A stretch of DNA of 64,000 nt from assembly GCA_020744425.1 (NCBI GenBank), contig JAGMUV010000050.1, positions 167,262 to 231,261 on the forward strand. The letters run 5' to 3'. This stretch comes from Dactylonectria macrodidyma. Taxonomy: Eukaryota; Ascomycota; Sordariomycetes; Hypocreales; Nectriaceae. The notes beneath the pieces are model-generated. The model made no database searches. It was not told the DNA's origin and saw only the letters and a list, made by a program, of their open reading frames with translations. This document shows positions 55,129-64,000 of this stretch, piece after piece. How positions within the stretch are numbered: position 1 is the stretch's first letter; every line of letters begins with the position of its first letter. The position numbers and the translations under genes are program-made.

Positions 55129-56312
55129 CCGGATGGTAGCTCAAACAGAGAGAAGCGGCAGAGGAAGAGGCGGCAGAGGGAGAGGCAGGGGGAGAGGCCG
55201 CCAACAGAGGGAAGCTAGGGAGGCTGATAAGGTCGAGGAAGTTACCCACGTCCTCACAGACGACGGGGATAAAGTCATCGCGTTGAACTCGACTCAGAGC
55301 GTCGTTATTGCCCTCATAAACCTACTACCACAATCGATATATCACGTCTTTGTGGATAACCTCTTCTCGTCGCCGGACCTCTTCCTCTCTCTTCGTCAGC
55401 ACGGCCACGGTGCTACAGGCACAGCCCGTCCTAACTGTGGCATCTATAAGGAGCTTGCAAACTACAAAACGAAGGATCAATCAGGGAAATCAGGGTTCAA
55501 ATTCAATGAGATCAGGGTTGTGCCAACCCCTGATAACCAGGTAGGAACCCTTGACACTCTTGGCTATGTTTCCCTTATCAATATGCCTGCTTATCCAATA
55601 GGTGAACCAAATCGCATGGAAGGATAATGCCCTCGTATTATTCCTATCTACTGTATTTAAAGGCGATGAGAAATGTGAGCGCTGGAGGAAGAGGCCATCA
55701 ACGAAGAAGGCTACGGCACGGCCGATACAGCGATTTTTTGGTGATGAGGCAGTCAAGCTGATATCAATCCCTACAGTCGCTGCTACTTATAACGATGAGA
55801 TGAATCATGTCGATCGAGGAGACCAGATGAGGGCATATCAGGGCTATGATCACCCTATTCGCCGCAGCGCTTGGCAGGCTCTTACTTGGACCTTCCTGCT
55901 TGATGTGGTCCTTGTGAATAGTTATCTTCTGCAACGCCACGGGCAGCCTAACTGGAAGCGATATACGAGCCAAAAGGAGTGGCGCCGGCGTATTTATAAC
56001 GAGCTGTTTAAAGCGTTCCATAAGGAAAGTCAGTCAAGGCAGAAGTTCCGGACCGGAGACGAATTTACGCCTATGGCACAGCATAAACTTGTCCGAAGGG
56101 GAAAAAAAGCTAATTGCGTTGCTTGTCAGGGCCACCGGGTTGGGCAGCCAAGGTCAAGAACCTCAAGAAAGCCTTTGGCGCCAGTCAGCAATAATAAGAA
56201 GTGGCCTCAATTAAAGAAGAAGAGGCATCAATCAATTTGGGGGTGTGAGCCGTGTGATGTCGCGATTTGTAACTCAAAATATTGTTGGGACATCTATCAT
56301 GGGCTAATTTAG
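55129..56312 (+). pseudogene. piggyBac-1 transposase, 5'-truncated
   Basis: Exons about 55134-55540 and 55602-56312 (donor GTAGGA, acceptor CCAATAG) correspond to the second half of the piggyBac-2 transposase. They include ALNSTQSVVIALINLLPQ, HVFVDNLFSSPDLF with the second catalytic Asp, YNDEMNHVDRGDQMRAY with the third, and a C-terminal Cys-rich end (CVACQGH...CEPCDVAICNSKYC). The N-terminal half with the first Asp is missing: the remnant begins exactly at the right end of pogo-3. No stop occurs within the remaining part. Confidence 0.88.
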
Positions 56313-56413
56313 GTAACGTACATGATAAGCATGCGGATCAAACAAGCATGCGGATCAAAAATCCCTCAATCTCTCCTCTTTCCATCTGATCAATTGTTTC
56401 TCAACCACAAAAC

Positions 56414-58078
56414 ATGTCACGATTAAATAAAGAGGGAAATGTCCTTCTTGCTCTTCAAGCCCTTCAAAATAACCCAAAATTAAGCCTCCGACGAGCCGCA
56501 AAGATCTATGAAGTTACCTACACAATACTATGGCGCCGATATAATGGCATTCCTTCTCGAAGTGATTGGATTCCTAAATCACGCAAACTATCTGATCTAG
56601 AGGAGCAGATTATTGTTCAGTATGTTCTCGACCTAGATTCGCGAGGGTTTCCCCCGCGGCTTCGTGGTGTGGAAGAAATGGCCAACCGACTGCTCGCCGA
56701 CCGCGACGCGTCACCTGTCGGCAAGCGCTGGGCTTCAAACTTCGTCAAGCGGCACCTAGAGCTTAAGACGCGTTTTAATCGTAAATACGACTATCAGAGG
56801 GCCAAATGCGAAGATCCGACTATTATTCGCGATTGGTTTAGGCTTGTAGAGAACACAATCGCGAAATACGGCATCGCCCTCGCCGATATCTACAACTTTG
56901 ACGAGACTGGCTTTATGATGGGCATGATTGCAAGCGGAATAGTTGTCACAGGCGCAGAAAGGCGTGGAAGACCGAAATCAGTCCAACCTGGAAACCGGGA
57001 ATGGGTTACGGTCATCCAGGCGATCAACGCGGAAGGCTGGGCGGTCCAGCCGTTCATTGTGGTTGCGGGTCAATATCACCTCGCCAATTGGTATGAAGAA
57101 CGCAACATCCCGGGCGATTGGGCTATTGCGACGACTCAAAATGGGTGGACAGACAATGACACCGGTCTCGAGTGGCTGAAGCACTTTGATGAGCACACAA
57201 AGGCCCGATCAAATGGTCGATATCGCCTTCTGATCCTCGATGGGCATGAAAGCCACCACTCGGCCGACTTCGAGGCATATTGCGAGGAAAACAGCATCAT
57301 CACGCTTTGTATGCCACCTCATTCGTCTCATCTACTTCAGCCTCTTGACGTCGGGTGCTTTGGACCGCTCAAAACGGCCTACGGCCGAGAAATAGAGCAT
57401 TTGATCAGATGCTCTATAACCCATATTTCGAAGACCGAGTTCTTCCCGGCCTTTTACTCTGCCTTTCAAGCCGCAATGACAAAAGGCAACATACAAGGAG
57501 GTTTTAGAGGAGCCGGGCTTGTTCCTCTCGACCCAGAAAATGTGCTTTCAAAGCTTGACGTGCAGCTACGGACTCCAACACCTGTCGAGGAGGAGGCTAG
57601 GCTTCCCGACCCTTGGGTGTCGAAGACGCCAAAGACCGTCCTTGAGGCTAGCTCTCAGTCTGAATACCTTAAAAGACGAGTTAGAAGACATCAGAGCAGC
57701 TCTCCAGCATCTATTTTAGAGGCTATTGAATCACTTTCTAAGGGAACAAAGGCAATGATGCATCAGATGGCGTTATTAAAGTCTGAGAACCAGATCCTTC
57801 GACAGGCGAATGAGACCCTTAGCAGGCGGCGCAGAGCACAAAGAACGCGCTTGCGTAATGGAGGGAAAATGACTGTAGATGAGGGAAGGGGTGCAATTGA
57901 TCAGAAGGATGTTGATGCGCAGCTGGTGGCCGAATCATCGAGAAGTCGAGGTCGAGGAGGATCGGCGCGACCGAAGGAAAGGCGTTGTGGAAAGTGCGGC
58001 AAGACGGGCCATAACGCAAGAAGATGTCAGGTCACTACCGAGACGTCTGTAGAAAACATAGCAATTGATTTCAATTGA
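56414..58078 (+). CDS. pogo-4 (Fot-like) transposase with C-terminal CCHC knuckle, intact
   Basis: 554 residues in one exon. N-terminal HTH (LALQALQNNPKLSLRRAAKIY), CENP-B-type HTH (residues ~60-130), and a DDE core with IYNFDETGFMMG near 165, RLLILDGHESHHS near 275 and LLQPLDVGCFG near 310. A coiled coil (KSENQILRQANETL, ~455) follows, and a CCHC zinc knuckle CGKCGKTGHNARRC near residues 530-545. The knuckle may help bind nucleic acid. The ATG at 56414 is about 100 bases inside the element end. No lesion was seen, so this is a candidate active transposase. Confidence 0.93.
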   Translation: MSRLNKEGNVLLALQALQNNPKLSLRRAAKIYEVTYTILWRRYNGIPSRSDWIPKSRKLSDLEEQIIVQYVLDLDSRGFPPRLRGVEEMANRLLADRDASPVGKRWASNFVKRHLELKTRFNRKYDYQRAKCEDPTIIRDWFRLVENTIAKYGIALADIYNFDETGFMMGMIASGIVVTGAERRGRPKSVQPGNREWVTVIQAINAEGWAVQPFIVVAGQYHLANWYEERNIPGDWAIATTQNGWTDNDTGLEWLKHFDEHTKARSNGRYRLLILDGHESHHSADFEAYCEENSIITLCMPPHSSHLLQPLDVGCFGPLKTAYGREIEHLIRCSITHISKTEFFPAFYSAFQAAMTKGNIQGGFRGAGLVPLDPENVLSKLDVQLRTPTPVEEEARLPDPWVSKTPKTVLEASSQSEYLKRRVRRHQSSSPASILEAIESLSKGTKAMMHQMALLKSENQILRQANETLSRRRRAQRTRLRNGGKMTVDEGRGAIDQKDVDAQLVAESSRSRGRGGSARPKERRCGKCGKTGHNARRCQVTTETSVENIAIDFN

Positions 58079-58210
58079 TTAGATGCTTTGTTATTGTTGG
58101 ATAACTCAGGTATCCTGCTGTTATAGCAATTGCTCTTTCGGGCGGGTGAGACGTCAAAACCGTGATGGTTAACTTGGTGTTTTACTTGATGTCTAAAGAA
58201 CAGAATCTAG

Positions 58211-58340
58211 GCTAGGTAATAGGGCCACGAAGTGGCCCTATATCTAGCAGGGAGGCACCTGCACGTGCCCTTACAGCTGTTACTAGCTGTGGTCTACACA
58301 CGTGGGTGCCTACGATCCTGGCGCTAGCCCTGGCAGTGTT
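58211..58340. repeat. Hairpin-rich 3' segment of pogo-4
   Basis: A 10-bp perfect stem (58219-58228 with 58232-58241, ATAGGGCCAC/GTGGCCCTAT) closes on a GAA loop, and outer GCTAG/CTAGC arms extend it. GGCACC at about 58254 and GGTGCC near 58305 could pair around it. It lies between the transposase stop and the right terminal repeat. Confidence 0.6.
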
Positions 58341-58442
58341 AGTGATATTCCAACAGTTATGTTTTAATCTTGGTTTTTATATTAGTGGTTGAGAAAAGTG
58401 ATCCGCATGCTTGTTTGATCCGCATGCTTATCATGTACGTTA

Positions 58443-58538
58443 GGGAATAACTAATGTACCTTTCATTCTTGCATTTTAATTGGGCAGACATCCCTGGAGT
58501 GACCTGGCGGGAGCCTTTCGACAATTGAGGGGATAGTG
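58443..58538 (+). mobile_element. Displaced 3' flank of piggyBac-1
   Basis: Resumes the piggyBac-1 3' end after pogo-4 and parallels the piggyBac-2 3' untranslated sequence to about 58502 (GAGTGACC). No terminal repeat like that of piggyBac-2 is visible, so the element end is diverged or lost. Confidence 0.55.
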
Positions 58539-58625
58539 CAGGCTTTCTATCCATATTCCATACTCCATATGGAACCATTCTTGTATGGATTACGAATTTC
58601 TCTTCGTATGGAAGACTGGCCGTCG
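58539..58625. mobile_element. Solo end of the hAT-3 family
   Basis: CAGGCTTTCTATCCATA followed by TTCCATACTCCATATGG matches the left end of hAT-3 (33790), and further TATGGA words follow to about 58612. No matching right end was found nearby, so this is a truncated copy. Confidence 0.75.
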
Positions 58626-59407
58626 AGATATTCGCGGCGCCGGACACTTATCAGGTGGTAGTTGTGTAATCGCATACGATTTCCCGAAATTACTCCGCAA
58701 AACGACCCCACGATAAGTTCTGCTTATCAAGTCAGCTAGCTTATGAAGTACGTTACACTAAATCTGTGGATCGAAGTTTTGCTGATCATCGAGGAATGAA
58801 ATGTCCCACCCACCTAGCATGCATGATTGGCGCTATGATCTGTTCTGGCCGATTGGTGCTAATAACGTCAACGCCACTCCCAATCTTCAGGCATAGAACT
58901 AGCGTTACAGTGACCGACAATTAGTCCCAGAATGGACCGGTCTAGAACGACAGCCCCTCTTAAAGCCAGGTAACTATCAAAAAACGAGGCTAGAAATCGA
59001 TGATGCGATGATTTGTTAGTATTCTCTTGGCCGAGAATGTTCTTTTACTGCGACATCCCATGACTCATTGGTGCATGGGAAGGCGAGGCGCGGAAGCGTA
59101 GCATCGAGCCCAGACGATGATGTGGTGGCGAGGGACTGACGAAGTATGACGCCATATTACATGGTTAGCTACCCACTCCCAAAGGGGCTATAGTGTGGTC
59201 TGTTACCTCCTAGCATTACAACACTGGTGTGAGGAACTTTATGGCTAGTGTAAGATTACAGCATAACCTAGTCCCAGAGGGCCGGATGTAGACTAAAAAG
59301 ATCACCGATTCTTTGCCCTTTATATAAACAGTGACTTGGAATAAATCATCAGCTATGAAAGCGCTCCTTCCAGCAGACCTCACCGTTGATATACTCGACC
59401 TAGCGCA
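58626..59407. other. Region without a recognised gene
   Basis: About 780 bases, no domain-bearing ORF. Contains the likely promoter of the ORF at 59408; an in-frame-unrelated ATG at 59355 begins a 34-codon ORF that might be a mis-spliced or shifted first exon. Confidence 0.35.
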
Positions 59408-60268
59408 ATGCTTCACTATCACACGAAGCCCCTGTTTCAAATACGCCCCCCTTTAGATGCAGCGGAGTACCGAGATAATCTTATGGGCAGTGTCGTCAAA
59501 TATCCAGATATGCCCACAGAGACATACGTGTCCTACAAAATCGAAAAATTGCCAAAGAACATCATATTAAAACTGAACCCTCCCACTCAGGTCCGGAACA
59601 TCGAGTTTTGGACGCATAGAATCAAAGAGACTAAGGTTCTATCCTCGGTAAACGAAGTCCTTGAGAGGTTCCACGAAAGTTCGAATGCAACAATGGCAAC
59701 TACAGCGCTGCTATGGCATATGGATCTACCAGGCGAGAAGTTCAAGGAGCTGCTAAAAAACACAGCCTATTTGGAGCAGCTGTTCGACCTGCTGAGGAAT
59801 AGTAAGAATCATGAAGGGTATTTCTTTACGGATATCGTCACGCTGGTAAACTATGAGGTTGCCATAGAGTCTCGAAACGCGCAAACCAATAGTGTAACAG
59901 AGCAGGCGGGGTTAGAGGTTGGTGCTAGCATTCAGCATCGAGTTTCCAGTCAGTACTGGTACTCTGGATGCTTTGAGGGGGAACTAATTGTATTTCTTGG
60001 ATATCATCGCGTAAAGCTCAAGAAGATGGACGGCGCCATGGCAACGCTTGGGAGGTTGTTTCTAGGTCAAAATCATGGTCTCAAAGTGCGGTATGGGTTC
60101 GACTTCTGGCCACAAAAAATTGAGGGTCCTGCCGAGAGAGGTATGGAAATATCCTTGGGCGATACAAGCGGGAGAAACGAAATTGTCAAGGAACAACGGG
60201 TGCGACTACCAGATGGTCACGTCGAAATTGTCAGGGAGCTGGGGTTTGATGTTGAGATTGTCGGATGA
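59408..60268 (+). CDS. Hypothetical fungal protein, 286 residues, function unknown
   Basis: One open frame with codon use like a host gene. The N-terminus (QIRPPLDAAEYRDNLMGSVV) is followed by a charged, mixed helix/strand region. A segment of alternating polar residues (EVGASIQHRVSSQYWYSG) then leads to a hydrophobic strand (GELIVFLGYHRVKLKK) near residues 180-215. There is no signal peptide or transmembrane helix. Size and layout recall the small fungal proteins of the RCD-1/HET-Q gasdermin-like group, but I can point to no diagnostic motif, so this is only a suggestion. The start codon is uncertain. Confidence 0.6.
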   Translation: MLHYHTKPLFQIRPPLDAAEYRDNLMGSVVKYPDMPTETYVSYKIEKLPKNIILKLNPPTQVRNIEFWTHRIKETKVLSSVNEVLERFHESSNATMATTALLWHMDLPGEKFKELLKNTAYLEQLFDLLRNSKNHEGYFFTDIVTLVNYEVAIESRNAQTNSVTEQAGLEVGASIQHRVSSQYWYSGCFEGELIVFLGYHRVKLKKMDGAMATLGRLFLGQNHGLKVRYGFDFWPQKIEGPAERGMEISLGDTSGRNEIVKEQRVRLPDGHVEIVRELGFDVEIVG

Positions 60269-60829
60269 GTTAGCAGGAAGAATTAGAATCTGTCACATTA
60301 CTAGATCCGGCCAGCTACAAGAGCATAGAAAATAGCCTTCGGCTGGGGAATCTAATAGCTACGGATCCGCAACTCCAAGGAAAGTCAATTGCTGCGAACC
60401 CGAGCTAAAGCTATCCATATCTCCACATCCCTATTACATTTCGTTTTTAAGGTAAAAAAAACGCCTTGCCGCCTCTTCATTCTCTACTAATCCTTGTTAA
60501 ACGATACATGCAACGCTGGGAATACGACGTCCAGGTGACAATTGTGAAAGGCTTCTAGCGAGTTGATTCAACTAACTAGTCCCTATGCTGTTTACTTTCA
60601 AGGTGAAGAAAGGAAAGAATCTAAATACAAACTGGGTGCGTGAAGCGTTATATCTTCTTTAATATAGAAGATTCGAGAATCGACTCGATGGCGCTGTGGA
60701 GAAGAATTCGGGCTTGGCGGCAGAGCCGCCAGCCAAGTGGGCCTGACCCGTTACAACAATCGCAACAAGATTCTGCATCAACCTTCGGACCCTCCCGAAG
60801 ACGCACCCGCTGGCAGCTTTGAAGAACAA
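60269..60829. other. Region without a recognised gene
   Basis: Short ORFs only; the right part runs into a LINE fragment whose 5' limit is unclear. Confidence 0.35.
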
Positions 60830-61204
60830 GGCAAGCAAGCGATTCATATCACCAATGCAGAAGATTGTCTCGGCGGTGGGGAGCGTCCATACGGATCGAA
60901 TGGAGGTTATCCACGAGTATGCGTTGCCGCCATGGACCAGCCGCATCCCAGTGGTGGGCGAGGACGACCTAGCGAAGGCGGTCAAGGCACCAAACGACGT
61001 CGAGGGCATCATCATAGCAACGTCTAGCTCGCAGAAGGGCGGCATAGTGGGAATGGGAGGCGTCGTGTGCGACGCGACTCGCAACAGCGCAGGCGAGGTG
61101 GTTGCCAGCTATTCCGTCACTCTCGGGCCCAGAGACGAGCAGAATCCGTACACAGCGGAACTAGCAGCAATAGCGATGGCGCTGGAGTGCACGCCGCCCA
61201 GGCT
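60830..61204 (+). pseudogene. Tad-like LINE fragment (linker and RNase H start)
   Basis: Reads EVIHEYALPPWTSR then GGIVGMGGVVCDATRNSAGE and SVTLGPRDEQNPYTAELAAI, parallel to the LINE at 33770-36840. It is cut at about 61204 by a pogo-type end. Only about 120 codons remain. Confidence 0.85.
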
Positions 61205-61324
61205 TCCTTTTACTGGACTCGATAAAGAATTGGTGGGTTTTGCAAAGGGGTCAAAATTGCTGTTTTATATGGGATTTGGAGGTGTCCAGCTCACTTGTCT
61301 GTCCAGCTCGCTTATCATGCACGT
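61205..61324. mobile_element. Right-end fragment of another pogo family
   Basis: Ends CTTATCATGCACGT next to TA (61325-61326), with two GTCCAGCTC units separated by ACTTGTCT, and TATATGGGATTT inside. The plan equals the right end of pogo-4 but with a different doubled word. No transposase is attached. Confidence 0.75.
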
Positions 61325-61416
61325 TAATAATAACCAATAAAATAAAATAAAACAGAGGGCCAATATGTGTTATTGAGTAATAAAATCGATGATGCCTGTG
61401 GTGTGTGTGGCACGTA

Positions 61417-61569
61417 CCATCCACAACCCCTCTTTCGCCATACCCCCTCTTTCGCCACGCAAAATAAAAAAAGCTCCACCAAAACTCACCAACTTCAATT
61501 ACACAAAAGTCAGCCTAAATATATAGCCAATTGAGAGAAATTACGTCTGTTGATCATAAAAATGATTGT
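61417..61569. mobile_element. Left-end fragment of the pogo-2 family
   Basis: TA (61415-61416) followed by CCATCCACAACCCCTC and two CCCCTCTTTCGCCA units, then GCAAAATAAAAAA and CACCAACTT, as at the left end of pogo-2. Cut at about 61570 by the left terminal repeat of piggyBac-2. Confidence 0.8.
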
Positions 61570-63764
61570 ATCTCTTCGGCTGCTAAAAACCTCCACGAAG
61601 TCACGAGCCCCACATGACCCTGCGATGACGAGAGTACAAGCGGGGTACCCAAAGTTCCCCTTATGAAGCATTTGCTAGCAAAACACTATACAAATCATTT
61701 TGGAGAGAACAATGACTTCCCAATCAATTCCTGAAGAGGCGCAGGCACTCAATGCCTTCGACGACAAGAGCTTTATCAAGAAAAAGCACAGCTATCCAGT
61801 GGGGCCCAATGAATCCACCCAGGCGCCGGTTTTTCCGGCCGATACGACCCGCGGCCATAGCTTCGAGCCATTCCACATAGAAGCTCGCGACCTTCACATC
61901 AACCAACTGCCCCATACGCCGCTGCAGCTATTCCAGCTTTTCCTGCCTATTTGGCTCGTTGAGAAATGGATTCACTACAGCAATAGCTGGGTCGCTAGTT
62001 TGATCGCAAAGGGCGTAACTGACAGCTGGAATGACGAGCTGAAGCCAAAGTCAAGGGTTTGGAGCTGGGGGCAAGGGATCACTGTTGCAGATGTATACAT
62101 ATGGTTCGGCATGCTGATTTACATAGGAATTCATAAGGAAAGAAGGTTCGAAAGCCACTGGAGTACCCCAAAGCTGGGGAAGCAAGGCGCTCTTCACTCT
62201 ATCCTCAAGTTCATGCCTCTATCGAAGTTTCAGCTCATCCACCGCTATCTCCGTCCCTTTGACCACACTAAGATTGACGAGACTGCGCCTCTTCCTAAGG
62301 TCTTCCAAGCTGCTGAAGAGTGGTCTGACCTTATCCAGCAAGTGTCACTCCAGCTTTTTCAACCAGGCACTTATCTCGCTGTAGATGAGTGCATGATCCG
62401 CTACACAGGCAAATCAGAAGAGACGGCTACGTTAAAGAATAAGCCCGTGAAGCTAGGTTTCAAGATATGGGTCGTCGCACAGAAGGGCTTTTTCCTTAGA
62501 TGGCTGTGGCACCTTAAGAACGCTAAGTACGGCGCTGTTGGCATTGAACCCGCGAAGACGAGGGCCTCGAGAGGGCGCGGCAAGAAGCAGGAAGAAGGCA
62601 GCGATATAATCCCCCTGAACTCGACTCAGAGCGTCGTTGTTGCCCTATGTAATCTGCTGCCAAAGCAGACATATCACGTCGTCGTGGATAACCTCTTCTC
62701 CTCAGCAGATCTCTTCCGCAGCCTTCGCACACACGGCCACGGTGCTACAGGCACAGCTCGCCCTAATTGTGGCATCCACAAGGAGCTCAAGGCAGATAAA
62801 AAGAGGGATAAGGATAGCGGAAAATCAGGTTACGAATATAACGAGGTCAAGGTCATTACGACTGCTGACAATCAGGTAGGAAGCCACGATAAGATTCTAT
62901 GCAAATCTCTTACTAACTTGTCTTCTTCTTCTCTTTATAGGTCAACCAAATCGCTTGGAAGGACAACGCCCTCGTGCTATTCCTGACAACCGTATTCAAG
63001 GGCGATGAGCGTACCTCGCGGAAGAGGAAGAGGCCGTCAACAGACCATCCACGAGCACGGCCGGTACAGCGTTTTTTTGGTAAGGAAGCCGTGAAGGAAG
63101 TCAACATTCCTACCGTGGCAGCTTTCTATAACGATGAGATGAATCATGTTGATCGAGGCGATCAACTAAGGGCATATCTAGGCTATGACCACCCCCTTCG
63201 CCGCGGCGCTTGGCAGGCTCTTACGTGGACCTTCCTCTTTGAAGTCATCCTAGTTAATACCTATCTTCTGCAGCTACACGGCCAGCCGGATTGGGCAAAG
63301 TATATAGATCAACAAGAGTGGAGGGAGTGCATTTTTAACGCCTTGTTTAACTTCTATTCTGAAGAAAGCGATTCCAGGAAGCATTACCGGACTGGGGTCG
63401 AGCTTGATACTCAAGACCGCCAAAAATGCAGTGAACACAGCGATCGGGGCATCAATCATGTCAACCGGGGGGTAAAATCGGATTGCCTAGCTTGTCAGGG
63501 CTTTCAACAGGGGCAGCCTAGGTCAAGGGGCCAGAAAAGAAGCCCCTTAGTGGAGGTAACAGGCAATACGAGGAAGAAGCGCGGCGGGCAGACTTGGTAC
63601 GGATGTAAGTTGTGCAATGTTGCGATTTGTAACAACCAAAATTGCTGGGACTTCTATCACAGGCCAATTTACTAGGAAAAAGAAGTACCTTTCATTTGGC
63701 TCATTTTAATTGGCTCGAGACCCCTGTCGTGACCACAGTGGAGGTTTTTAGCAGCCGAAGAGAT
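61570..63764 (+). mobile_element. piggyBac-2: apparently complete piggyBac transposon
   Basis: An inverted repeat of about 27 bp, ATCTCTTCGGCTGCTAAAAA then CCTCCAC, lies at 61570-61596 and complemented at 63738-63764. It flanks one open transposase gene. No TTAA duplication is visible immediately outside, so the true outer ends may differ by some bases or the duplication has decayed. Confidence 0.85.
61712..63675 (+). CDS. piggyBac-2 transposase, two exons, intact
   Basis: Exons 61712-62875 and 62941-63675 (donor GTAGGAA, branch TTACTAACT, acceptor TTTATAG) give 632 residues. The DDD catalytic acids fit LAVDECMIRYTG (~230), YHVVVDNLFSSADLF (~325) and YNDEMNHVDRGDQLRAY (~440). A C-terminal Cys-rich finger follows (CLACQGF, then CKLCNVAICNNQNC). 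PiggyBac enzymes cut precisely at TTAA sites without leaving scars (family knowledge). No lesion was seen, so activity is plausible. Confidence 0.93.
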
Positions 63765-64000
63765 GTGTTGGATCCAATACGGCTAGGATGATTAAGTTAG
63801 GGACTTCAATAAGGGTCAACTGTGGAGACTGTTGGAGGGATCAACATTGGCGAACAAACAAAAGCCCCGCCAAATATGGGTCCCCATTCTGTCGCCTGGC
63901 CAAGGCGCACCCCTCGCTGGGAATACCGGATGGCTTGGCTAACTAGACCCCGCTCACTAGCAAGACTGCCTCTTTGGGAGTAGCCGGGGCCTTTGATTCA
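63765..64000. other. Window end without a recognised gene
   Basis: 236 bases right of piggyBac-2; nothing recognised. Confidence 0.4.

Larger units (their letters stand above)
56316..58440 (+). mobile_element. pogo-4: complete pogo-class transposon in the piggyBac-1 3' end
   Basis: 2125 bp between TA dinucleotides (56314-56315 and 58441-58442), with ends ACGTACATGATAAGC and complement, each with two copies of AAGCATGCGGATCA. The site is three bases after the piggyBac-1 stop codon. Rejoining the flanks gives sequence parallel to the piggyBac-2 3' end (GTACCTTTCATT...TTTTAATTGG). It therefore inserted after piggyBac-1 was in place. Confidence 0.96.

Noticed and set aside
63700..64000. TTAA duplication for piggyBac-2
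   Set aside because: No TTAA is found immediately outside the 27-bp inverted repeats, so the duplication was not claimed.

Overview
The window is nuclear DNA of a filamentous ascomycete (Pezizomycotina; Sordariomycetes/Hypocreales is a reasonable guess but is not proven by the sequence). Short GT-AG introns with RCTRAC-type branch points, an ech42-type GH18 chitinase, a GH81 beta-1,3-glucanase, an RGS protein, bZIP factors, an Ecl1-like zinc protein and a telomere-linked-helicase-like gene all fit. Well over half of the annotated length is transposable elements, many with exact ends and target-site duplications.

Layout. 0-6 kb: an RGS-domain gene, a remnant of a STAND/NACHT N-terminal domain, a dead pogo element with intact terminal inverted repeats (pogo-1), and a three-exon aquaporin. 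6-12.5 kb: a broken gene of the fungal telomere-linked RecQ helicase (TLH) type, followed by an Ecl1-like ORF. 12.6-18.5 kb: an ATF/CREB-type bZIP factor, a RING-H2 membrane protein lacking its first zinc ligand, and an orphan zipper fragment of a second ATF-type bZIP. 18.5-25.5 kb: two decayed hAT elements (hAT-1, hAT-2). 25.5-30 kb: a 2.75-kb copia deletion derivative with 166-bp LTRs, inserted in a 160-codon host reading frame. 32-38 kb: a Tad-like LINE split by an intact hAT (hAT-3), then a hAT remnant. 38.6-43.7 kb: a GH81 glucanase whose last intron carries an intact pogo (pogo-2). 46.6-51 kb: a GH18 chitinase and, just past its stop, an intact hAT (hAT-4). 52-64 kb: a small two-exon bZIP, pogo-3, a piggyBac remnant carrying intact pogo-4, a 286-residue protein of unknown function, LINE and pogo fragments, and an intact piggyBac-2.

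How it fits together. The host genes do not form an obvious operon-like cluster. The two wall-degrading hydrolases (GH81 and GH18) are neighbours, 3 kb apart and convergent with nothing recognisable between. Element nesting gives relative ages: hAT-3 is younger than the LINE, pogo-4 is younger than piggyBac-1, pogo-2 is younger than the GH81 intron, and hAT-4 is younger than the chitinase 3' flank. Five transposase genes are open and keep their catalytic residues, and there is no sign of heavy RIP, so several families look recently active.

The points most worth following are: family-specific doubled motifs in every pogo terminal repeat; short-motif arrays at hAT ends; a TGA-CTAG stop exactly between gag and protease in the copia element; a half-tRNA-type primer site; twin recombinase-like modules in the helicase gene; and two precise insertions into host transcription units.
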